Below are positions 37,560-44,295 of a DNA stretch of 64,000 nucleotides, one piece after another. The position numbers and the translations under genes were made by a program. Source of the DNA: Pseudomonadota bacterium (GTDB lineage: Bacteria; Pseudomonadota; Gammaproteobacteria; Steroidobacterales; Steroidobacteraceae); the NCBI GenBank assembly GCA_021843755.1, contig JAKBWB010000039.1, positions 1 to 64,000 of the forward strand, in the 5' to 3' direction. The number at the start of each line of letters is the position of its first letter. The first letter of the stretch is position 1. Under the pieces are notes generated by a model. It saw only the letters and a program-made list of their open reading frames with translations. It had not been told where the DNA came from and ran no database searches.

Positions 37560-38507
37560 ATGCCGGCCCGATGGATCACGGGACTCATACTGGCAGCGCT
37601 CGCGGCCGCCGCGCCGCTGCGGGCTGAGTCCCTTGCCGCCCGGACCGTCATCGCGCGCTGCGCGGCGCACAAGCCCGCGATTCACGGGTTGACGGCCCTG
37701 CGCGCGGCATGCCCCGGCGTCGAGCGGGCGCTGGCCCGGCTGCACGTGCGCGCGCTGCTGCCACATCATTGGCGGCGGACGCTGACCTCCACCGGTCTGG
37801 GCGAGCTGAGCACACTGGCGCGCCGCTACCGGGGCAGACCGCGCTCGGCACTGCCCGACCCGGCAACGCTGCGCAGCACCGCCCTCGGGCTCGCACCGCG
37901 GCGCCCGCCCGCGCCGCCACCGTCGCTTTGGGACCGTCTTTTCAACTGGGTCCACGGCTGGATCGCCCCGCTCGCGACGCTCCTCGAGCGATGGCTTCGA
38001 TCACTGGCGCGCGGACCCCGTGACCGTCAGCTGTTGGTCGAGGCGATCTGGTTCGCCGGTGCGGCGTTGATCGCGACCGCGGTGCTGGCGATCATCCTGC
38101 AACTGCGCGCGGCGGGCCTGCTCGGCTCGAAGTACGTCCGCGGCGCGCGCCGGCCGCGCCGGGCCAGCCCGGCGCCCACGCCCGCCGCGCCGCCGCCCGG
38201 CACACCGGACTGGGCCGCGTTGCGCGACCAGCCCTCCGGGCTGCTGTGCCTGCTGATCGATGCGCTGCTGGGGACGCATCGCCTGGATCGCGCACGGGAC
38301 CTGACCTGCCGCGAACTCATCGCGCGCGCCCGATTCGACAGCGAGGCACAGCGGCGCGGTTTCGCGCAGATCGCGCTGCTGGCGGAACGGGAGCGCTTCG
38401 GCCCCGACACCGCGCTGACGGTCCCGGAATCGATGCTGCTCGACGCTCGGACATTGCACGCGCAGCTCGGCACGCCACCTGGCGATGCCGGCGAGGAAGC
38501 GCGGTGA
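37560..38507 (+). CDS. DUF4129-type protein with signal peptide and one central helix
   Basis: This 315-residue protein begins three bases after the previous stop. It has an N-terminal signal sequence (WITGLILAALAAAAPLRA) and a periplasmic helical part. A membrane helix lies at about 160-185 (LLVEAIWFAGAALIATAVLAIIL), followed by a Pro/Ala linker. The C-terminal cytoplasmic domain LDRARDLTCRELIARARFDSEAQRRGFAQIALLAERERFG is characteristic of DUF4129. Such proteins sit with MoxR and DUF58 genes and resemble the end of transglutaminase-like TgpA proteins, but no transglutaminase domain is present here. Its stop overlaps the next start (GTGA). Confidence 0.75.
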   Translation: MPARWITGLILAALAAAAPLRAESLAARTVIARCAAHKPAIHGLTALRAACPGVERALARLHVRALLPHHWRRTLTSTGLGELSTLARRYRGRPRSALPDPATLRSTALGLAPRRPPAPPPSLWDRLFNWVHGWIAPLATLLERWLRSLARGPRDRQLLVEAIWFAGAALIATAVLAIILQLRAAGLLGSKYVRGARRPRRASPAPTPAAPPPGTPDWAALRDQPSGLLCLLIDALLGTHRLDRARDLTCRELIARARFDSEAQRRGFAQIALLAERERFGPDTALTVPESMLLDARTLHAQLGTPPGDAGEEAR

Positions 38508-39721
38508 AGGAGCGGCTGACGACTCTGGCGCTGGCGGCAGGGGCGCTGTTGCTTTTCTACGCGCTGATTTTCCCGAAACCCCAGGGCCCGCGGATCTCCG
38601 ACGGTCAGCCCCTGTCCACCGATAGACGGCCTTACGGGTACCTGGCGATCTGGCGCTGGCTCGGCGCGGAGCGCATCCCGCGAGTGAGCCTGCGCCGGCG
38701 ATACGCTCGGCTGTCCGGGCTGCTGTCGCGCCCGGACGGTAATGTGCTGCTCGTGACACTGCCGCAACGCATACCCATGCGCCCCGCGGGACTGGCCTAT
38801 CTGAAGCACTGGGTGGCGCAAGGCAACACCGTGTTGATCGCCGCCGCCCTGGACGACACACCGCTGTGGGCCGCGGACATGCGCGAGGGCGCGGAACTCG
38901 ACGACCTCGAGCGGCTCACGGGACTGAGATTCACGCCGCAGGCCATCACGAGCGCGCTGCGCGCGCTCACCGTGCGTCACCCGAAGATCACGCCGAGTAG
39001 TCCCAGTCCTCTGCTGCGCGGAGTCGGTGCGCTGCAGCCGATCAGCGCGCTGCCCTCGCGGCTGTGGCGGGCACATCAGAGCGGCGCGACAACCCCGCTC
39101 GTGCTCGCCGCATTCGCTCGGCGCAAAGTGCCCGCGCTGTGGCTGGTGCCGCTCGGGAGCGGACAAATCATCCTGACGGCCGTCGCCAGTCCATTTTCCA
39201 ATGCGGGTCTGGCCCTGGGCGGCAACGCGCGCTTCCTCGCCAACGTGCTCGCTTGGTCACGCGGCCCGGGCGGCGCCGTGATATTCGACGATGCGCACGC
39301 GGGGCTTGCTGCCGTCTACGACGCCGCGGCGTTCTTCGCCGATCCCCGCCTGCACGCCACGCTCGGCTGCCTGGTACTGTTGTGGCTGGTGTTCGTCCTC
39401 GGATCGCAGCCGCTGCGCGCCGCGCCCTCGCGCTGGCAGCCGCTCGATGAATCCGCCTACATCGAAGGCAGCGCCCGCTACCTCGCGGCCGTCGTGCCCC
39501 CCGCCGACGTCGCTCGGCGACTGATCGAGCAGTTCATCGCGCAGTTGCGCGAGCGCATGCCCCAGGCCGATCCGTGGCGGTGGCTCGCCGCCGAGAGCGG
39601 CGTGGCGGCGCGCGACTACCATGCCCTTGAGCGCTTCCGGGCGCTCGCACACACCGGGGCACACCTGGATTTGATGCAATTACAGACCCTTTTGGCACGG
39701 CTGAGAAAGCAACTGACATGA
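38504..39721 (+). CDS. DUF4350-type membrane protein
   Basis: A GTG at 38504 overlaps the previous stop. The 405-residue product starts with a signal-anchor helix (LTTLALAAGALLLFYALIF). The long extracytoplasmic domain contains SDGQPLSTDRRPYGYLAIWRWLGAERIP, and GNTVLIAAALDDTP and GSGQIILTAVASPFSNAGLALGGNARFLANVLAW follow the DUF4350/GATase-like fold pattern. A second helix is at about 290-310 (LGCLVLLWLVFVLG), then a cytoplasmic helical tail. It is a standard member of MoxR/DUF58/DUF4129 clusters; function is unknown. It overlaps moxR by four bases. Confidence 0.78.
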   Translation: MKERLTTLALAAGALLLFYALIFPKPQGPRISDGQPLSTDRRPYGYLAIWRWLGAERIPRVSLRRRYARLSGLLSRPDGNVLLVTLPQRIPMRPAGLAYLKHWVAQGNTVLIAAALDDTPLWAADMREGAELDDLERLTGLRFTPQAITSALRALTVRHPKITPSSPSPLLRGVGALQPISALPSRLWRAHQSGATTPLVLAAFARRKVPALWLVPLGSGQIILTAVASPFSNAGLALGGNARFLANVLAWSRGPGGAVIFDDAHAGLAAVYDAAAFFADPRLHATLGCLVLLWLVFVLGSQPLRAAPSRWQPLDESAYIEGSARYLAAVVPPADVARRLIEQFIAQLRERMPQADPWRWLAAESGVAARDYHALERFRALAHTGAHLDLMQLQTLLARLRKQLT

Positions 39722-40671
39722 ACCCACTCGAAGAGCTGGATCACGGCATCCAGCAACACCTCGGCGAGACGGTATTCGGGCTGCACGAGCTGATCCACGC
39801 CTTGATCATCGCCGTGGTCGCGCGCGGGCACGCGCTGCTGGAGGGCCCGCCCGGCCTCGGCAAGACACTGCTCGCCAAGAGCCTGGCGGCGGCGCTCGCC
39901 GGACGCTTCACGCGCGTGCAAGGCACGACCGACCTGATGCCGGCCGACATCATCGGCACCCACGTATTCGACGAGGCAAGCCGCAAGTTCACGCTGCACC
40001 CCGGCCCGGTATTCACCGACGTGCTGCTGTTCGACGAGATCAACCGCGCCAGCCCCAAGACGCAATCGGCGCTGCTGCAAGCAATGGAGGAGCGGCAGGT
40101 GTCGCTCGACCGTCAGACCTATCGCCTGCCGCCGGCGTTCCTGGTCATCGCCACCCAGAATCCGCATGAATTCGAAGGAACCTTCCCCCTGCCGGAGTCG
40201 CAGCTCGACCGGTTCATGATGCGCATCGAGGTCGCCTACCCGGCCGGCGAGGACGAGCGGCACGTGCTCGAGCACTACGGCACGATCGCCTCCGTCGAGG
40301 GCCCCGCCGCCGGGGCCGCGATTGGGACAACCCTCGGTCCGGAGGCCATCGCAGCGGCGCGCGCCTGCGCGGATCGGGTGCACGTCTCGAACGAGATCCT
40401 CGAGTACATCCTCGCGCTCGCCCGCGCATCACGCGAGCAGGCGCAGATTGCGCTCGGTCTGTCGACGCGCGGGGCGATTGCCCTGCTGCGCGCGGCGCGT
40501 GTTGCCGCCGGGCTGCGCGGCGGGGAGTTCGTGACGCCCGATGACGTCAAGCGCGTGACACCGTGGGTGGTACCGCACCGCCTGGCCCTGACACCCGAGG
40601 CACTCCTGGAAGCGGTCCACGGACGGGACTTGGCCGCGACGCTCCTGGAGCGAGTCGTGGTGCCGCGCTGA
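39718..40671 (+). CDS. MoxR family AAA+ ATPase
   Basis: This 317-residue AAA+ protein has Walker A EGPPGLGKTLLAKSLAAAL (about 42-50), the MoxR motif GTTDLMPADIIGTHVFDE and Walker B DVLLFDEINRASPKTQSALLQAMEE (about 100). Sensor 1 is VIATQNPHEFEGTFPLPESQLDRFMMRI and sensor 2 lies in LGLSTRGAIALLRAARVAAG. MoxR ATPases act as chaperones that activate or insert cofactors in partner proteins carrying DUF58/VWA domains. The next gene is such a partner. Start and stop overlap or lie close to the neighbours, so expression is coupled. Confidence 0.93.
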   Translation: MNPLEELDHGIQQHLGETVFGLHELIHALIIAVVARGHALLEGPPGLGKTLLAKSLAAALAGRFTRVQGTTDLMPADIIGTHVFDEASRKFTLHPGPVFTDVLLFDEINRASPKTQSALLQAMEERQVSLDRQTYRLPPAFLVIATQNPHEFEGTFPLPESQLDRFMMRIEVAYPAGEDERHVLEHYGTIASVEGPAAGAAIGTTLGPEAIAAARACADRVHVSNEILEYILALARASREQAQIALGLSTRGAIALLRAARVAAGLRGGEFVTPDDVKRVTPWVVPHRLALTPEALLEAVHGRDLAATLLERVVVPR

Positions 40672-40691
40672 GCGCGGCCGCTCGCGCCCCC

Positions 40692-41981
40692 GTGAGCCTG
40701 CGCCGCAACGCGCTGCTGCTGGTCCTGCTGGCCGGGATTCTCGCCATCCTCGGCGAATGGGACAGCGGCTGGGCCCACCTCTGGTGCATCCCCGCCGGAC
40801 TGCTGCTCGCCGGGCTGGCCTATGAGAGCGCTGTCCGGCGGCGGCGCTCCGTGCGGCTGCGTGTCGCCGGTCCCCAGCGCTGGCGCCTCGGCAGCACTCA
40901 ATCCATCGAGTTCGTGTTCACCCAGAACGCCGCGCGGACGATGGAGGCCCAGGTTGCGCTCACCGGCCCCGATTCGTTCGCGCTCGAGCCTCGCGTGGCC
41001 GCTGTGCGCATGGTCCGCGGCCAGGAGAGCCCGCTGGTGCTGCTCGCCCGGCCTCGCCGGCTGGGCCCGTATCACTGGCCTGCGCCGCGCATGCGTGTAT
41101 CCGGGCCTCTGGGGCTCGGCTGGTGGTCCTACCCCCTCTCCATCGACTATTCACCGGTGGTTGTCCCGGACATCCTCACTCGCCCCAAGCGCGCGCCCGG
41201 TGATGCATGGGGCGGCATGGGACTGCCGCAGCGGGCCGGCGGCGGCGCCGAAATCGTGCAGCTGCGACGGTACCGGCACCTCGATCCGCTGCGTATCGTC
41301 GATTGGAAAGCCAGCGCCCGGCGTGGACGACTGATCAGCCGCGAACTGGCCGACGAGCGCCACTTGGAAATCCTGATCGCGGTGGACGCCGGACGCTCCA
41401 GCGGGCTCGCCGCCGGCGAGGTCGACCGGCTCGGCCTGTATGTCAATGTCGCGGCGCGACTGGCGCAGCGGGCCGCCGAACTCGATGATGCCGTTGGGAT
41501 CCTGGTATTCGCCGAGCGGCCGCTGGTGATGGTGCCGCCGGCACGCGGCGTACGGGCGGTGCAACGCATCCGCCGGACGCTGGAAACCTGCAGTGTGCGG
41601 CCGGCGCAATCCAATCCGGCGCTCGCGGCGGCGCGCATCCGCGCCGTGAGCCCGAGGCGCCTATTGGTTGTCCTGCTGACGGATCTGCTCGATGCGTCCA
41701 CGGATGAGCTGCTCGAGGCCGTCGGGCTTCTGCGGCCGAAGCATTTCACCTTCATCGGCGCCGTAGAGAACCCGCAGATCACCGCACTGCCGGCGGCAAC
41801 GGCCGCGGATACGCTGGACCCGTATCGCGCGCTGGCGGCCACCGAGTACCATGACACCCTGGCCGCGAACGTGCGGGCATTGCGCGCGCTCGGGGCAGCC
41901 GCGCTCACCGCCCGGCCCGATCAGCTCGATCGGGCGGTGCTCGGGGCCTATCAGCGCTTCCGCCGGCAGCGGCGGATTTGA
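40692..41981 (+). CDS. DUF58 domain protein, probable MoxR partner
   Basis: A GTG at 40692 gives 429 residues. Two N-terminal helices (ALLLVLLAGILAILGEW and LWCIPAGLLLAGLAY) are followed by a beta-rich region. The DUF58 core is EIVQLRRYRHLDPLRIVDWKASARRGRLISRELADERHLEI (about 190-230). The C-terminal part has a VWA-like fold with a partial metal-site pattern (AVDAGRSSGL, where a canonical MIDAS would read D-x-S-x-S). Proteins of this kind are clients of MoxR. It starts 20 bp after moxR. The replacement of the first MIDAS Ser by Gly suggests that metal binding may be lost. Confidence 0.85.
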   Translation: MSLRRNALLLVLLAGILAILGEWDSGWAHLWCIPAGLLLAGLAYESAVRRRRSVRLRVAGPQRWRLGSTQSIEFVFTQNAARTMEAQVALTGPDSFALEPRVAAVRMVRGQESPLVLLARPRRLGPYHWPAPRMRVSGPLGLGWWSYPLSIDYSPVVVPDILTRPKRAPGDAWGGMGLPQRAGGGAEIVQLRRYRHLDPLRIVDWKASARRGRLISRELADERHLEILIAVDAGRSSGLAAGEVDRLGLYVNVAARLAQRAAELDDAVGILVFAERPLVMVPPARGVRAVQRIRRTLETCSVRPAQSNPALAAARIRAVSPRRLLVVLLTDLLDASTDELLEAVGLLRPKHFTFIGAVENPQITALPAATAADTLDPYRALAATEYHDTLAANVRALRALGAAALTARPDQLDRAVLGAYQRFRRQRRI

Positions 41982-42006
41982 GTTCACGGCAACAACGGGA
42001 GACAGC

Positions 42007-42414
42007 ATGGCCTGTATGACTCGATCGCACACATTCCGGGCCGCAGGAGCGCTCGCGCTCGTGCTGGCGCTGCCGGCGGCGCACGCGGCAATTCCCGCCA
42101 ACAACCGTACCGTGGCGCAGGCCTTCGTTCAGGACCTCTCCTCGGGTCACTTCGCGCAGGCCGAAGCGCGCTTCAGGCCGCAGCTGCGCCGGCTCGCCAC
42201 GCCCGCAAAGCTCGAGAAGCTCTGGAAGTTACTGGTGCACAAGTTCGGGGCATACCAGAAAATCGACGGCAGCGATTCCGTCACGGTTCAGGGCCACCCG
42301 ACCGTCATCGTGCACATGGCATTCAAGCGACTGACCGTTGGACTCGAGGTTTCGTTCAACAAGGCGCACCAGATCGGCGGGCTGCACGTCGTGCCCGTAC
42401 AGGCCGCCCCGTAA
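42007..42414 (+). CDS. Small exported DUF3887-like protein
   Basis: The 135-residue product has a Sec signal peptide (FRAAGALALVLALPAAHA). A DUF3887-like domain follows: AQAFVQDLSSGHFAQAEARFRPQLRRLATPAKLEKLWKLLVHKFGAY, then strands with VTVQGHPTVIVHMAFKRLTVGLEVSFN. The domain has a cystatin/NTF2-like look, and in many bacteria it precedes a hydrolase. Here it stands alone at the end of the MoxR cluster, 25 bp after the DUF58 gene. It may be a periplasmic accessory of the cluster or an independent gene. Confidence 0.7.
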   Translation: MACMTRSHTFRAAGALALVLALPAAHAAIPANNRTVAQAFVQDLSSGHFAQAEARFRPQLRRLATPAKLEKLWKLLVHKFGAYQKIDGSDSVTVQGHPTVIVHMAFKRLTVGLEVSFNKAHQIGGLHVVPVQAAP

Positions 42415-42460
42415 CCCGCCGGGTGTCGCGGCAGCGATCGGAACACCGTCGCCGGAAGAT

Positions 42461-42477
42461 GCGCCCGGTTCGGGCGC
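42461..42477. terminator. Hairpin between convergent genes
   Basis: GCGCCCG-GTT-CGGGCGC is a perfect 7-bp stem with a three-base loop, lying between the ends of the DUF3887-like gene and the SDR gene. There is no T-run. Its position supports a bidirectional transcription barrier, weakly. Confidence 0.35.
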
Positions 42478-42484
42478 CGGCCGC

Positions 42485-43330
42485 TCATCCTGTCCTGGGC
42501 TCGGTACGATAGCCGCCACGGCTCGCCGCCAGTTGGCGGGCCGCAAAGCGCAGCACCCAGGGCGCAAAGCGCTCGAGCCAGACGAACAGCTTGCCGTGGC
42601 GGGTGATGATCACCTCCCGCTTGCCGTGCGCGACGGCACGCAGCATGTGGCCCACGGCGCGCCGGCGCGACATCACGAGCCAGTGAGGGATCGGGTCGGC
42701 CGCATCCGCATGCAGCTTGCCTTGATTGTCGACGCGGCGGATGTCGCTCTCGACGAAACCGGGACTGATGAGGGTGACCCGCACGCCGAGCAACGCCAAC
42801 TCCGGGGTGATGGAGTTGGCGAGCGCGCGGATCGCGAATTTGCTCATGGCGTACGGCGAGGCGCCCGGCGAGGCCGTCCAGCCGGCGACGCTGCCCAAGA
42901 TGACCATTTGTCCGTGCGAGCGGATGACCTCGGGCAATGCCGCCTGCAGCGTGCGCAGCACACCAAAGACATTGGTCTCGAACTGCCGGCTGTAGTCGGC
43001 GAGCGAAAGCTTGGCGAAAGAACCCACCACGCCGAACCCCGCGTTGGCGAAAACGATATCCAGCCGGCCCCAGTGCGCGACGATCTCGGCCACCGCACGC
43101 GCCGGATCCTCGTCGGCCGTCACGTCGCAAGCGATGATCAGCGGCTCGACTCCCCCAGAGTCGCGAATCCTGTGCTGGAGCTGCTCGAGGCGCTCGATCC
43201 GCCGTGCCGCCAGCGCCAGGCGCGCGCCGGCATGAGCCAGCTGCAGCGCGAGTTCCTCACCGATGCCGGATGAGGCCCCGGTGATGAGCACGACTTTGTC
43301 ATGGAAGCGTTCTGTTGCGCTCGTGCCCAT
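42485..43330 (-). CDS. Short-chain dehydrogenase/reductase (SDR)
   Basis: Starting at ATG 43330 the product has 281 residues. Classical SDR motifs are present: the cofactor loop VVLITGASSGIGEELALQLAHAG, an Arg pair after strand 2 (AARRIERLEQ) that suggests NADPH, DIVFANAGFG, and the catalytic Ser in VILGSVAGW with YAMSK (Tyr/Lys). GFVESDIRRVDNQGK and a C-terminal hydrophobic/basic tail (FVWLERFAPWVLRFAARQL) suggest membrane association, as in many SDRs acting on lipids. The substrate cannot be told. Convergent with the MoxR cluster. Confidence 0.9.
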   Translation of the reverse strand: MGTSATERFHDKVVLITGASSGIGEELALQLAHAGARLALAARRIERLEQLQHRIRDSGGVEPLIIACDVTADEDPARAVAEIVAHWGRLDIVFANAGFGVVGSFAKLSLADYSRQFETNVFGVLRTLQAALPEVIRSHGQMVILGSVAGWTASPGASPYAMSKFAIRALANSITPELALLGVRVTLISPGFVESDIRRVDNQGKLHADAADPIPHWLVMSRRRAVGHMLRAVAHGKREVIITRHGKLFVWLERFAPWVLRFAARQLAASRGGYRTEPRTG

Positions 43331-43566
43331 ACCGTCCCCGCCAGCCAAATGATTGAGCCCGCGACCCGCCGCCCACCGATGTCCCAATAGCTCACGGGGG
43401 CCATCTCGACACGTTGAATAAGGATATGCGATCGCTGTGTGAACGGGGTAAGATCGGTCAGTGTTTCATATAATTCAAAGGCTTATAGGACTCCCGGCGA
43501 GCCGATGGGCGCCCGGGACCGGCGCCGTCGGGGTACCGATCGGCCAAACCGGCTAAAGTTGTGCTT

Positions 43567-43580
43567 CGATCGGCCGATCG
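43567..43580. promoter_or_regulatory. 14-bp perfect palindrome upstream of the PilZ-fusion gene
   Basis: CGATCGGCCGATCG lies nine bases before the ATG at 43589, and a partial copy CCGATCGGCC lies 30 bp further upstream (43537-43546). This spacing of about three helical turns could be an operator pair, although GATC/GGCC-rich palindromes also arise by chance. Confidence 0.3.
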
Positions 43581-43588
43581 CACCCCGA

Positions 43589-44281
43589 ATGCCGCAAGAA
43601 CGACGCAATCTCTATCGGATCCTCTTCGTGCAGCCTGAAGCGCCACCGGAGATGATCACGGCCGCCTACCGCTGCCTGATGAGCCTGCTGCGAACCCATC
43701 CGGGCTCCGCCGACCCGGAGACGGCCGAACGTATCAAGCAGGCTTACGCGATCCTGCGCGACGCGGAGAAACGCCGCGCCTACGACAGCAGCCGCAGGCG
43801 GCCGCTTTCCGCCCGAGTGCCCGGCGCCGAGCCGGGCAAGCGCCTCGCGGCGGCGCGCGCGCCGCACGTTTGCCCGTTCTGCGGGCTGGCCGCCCCCCGG
43901 CAACCGACTGCCGAGACCCGTTGCACTCGCTGCGCCAGCCCGCTCGCTCCGGTCGCCTACAACCCGGCGGGGACCCAGGAGACCTTCGGACGACGCTCCG
44001 CGCCACGCGTGGAAAAGAATTGTCGCGTCACGGTGCATGTCGCGCCCAGCTCGCCGCCCCTGTCCGGGGTACTGCACGATCTCTCGGCGACCGGCATCAG
44101 CCTCTACACTGCCGTACCGGTGCCCGCCGGCCGCAACATCCGGATCGAAACCCTCGGCATGGACCTGGTCGCCCACGTCCTGCGGGTTCAGCCACGCGAA
44201 CGCACCTACCTGGTGCGCGGGTTCATCCTGACCGCGCTGTACAGCCGCAAGAATCCTGTGCCCGCACCCCAGACCGTTTGA
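43589..44281 (+). CDS. J-like domain / zinc ribbon / PilZ fusion protein
   Basis: From ATG 43589 the product has 230 residues in three parts. Residues 5-65 resemble a DnaJ J-domain (NLYRILFVQPEAPPEMITAAYRCLMSLLRTHPGS, then ERIKQAYAILRDAEKRRAYDS). The essential HPD tripeptide reads HPG, so Hsp70 stimulation is unlikely. Residues 90-120 hold a CPFC...CTRC zinc ribbon. Residues 130-225 look like a PilZ domain (RRSAPRVEKNCRVTVHV, VLHDLSATGISLYTAVPVPAG). The PilZ D/NxSxxG-type motif is present as DLSATGIS, and the RxxxR-type arm is only partial. PilZ domains bind cyclic di-GMP. In-frame GTG 43439 and ATG 43505 are alternative starts. It is a single gene, convergent with the hybrid kinase. Confidence 0.65.
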   Translation: MPQERRNLYRILFVQPEAPPEMITAAYRCLMSLLRTHPGSADPETAERIKQAYAILRDAEKRRAYDSSRRRPLSARVPGAEPGKRLAAARAPHVCPFCGLAAPRQPTAETRCTRCASPLAPVAYNPAGTQETFGRRSAPRVEKNCRVTVHVAPSSPPLSGVLHDLSATGISLYTAVPVPAGRNIRIETLGMDLVAHVLRVQPRERTYLVRGFILTALYSRKNPVPAPQTV

Positions 44282-44295
44282 GCGGCCCGCACCGC

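Noticed and set aside
43567-43580. CGATCGGCCGATCG as a firm operator
   Set aside because: Short GATC/GGCC palindromes arise easily in GC-rich DNA and the second copy is only partial; kept as a low-confidence site.
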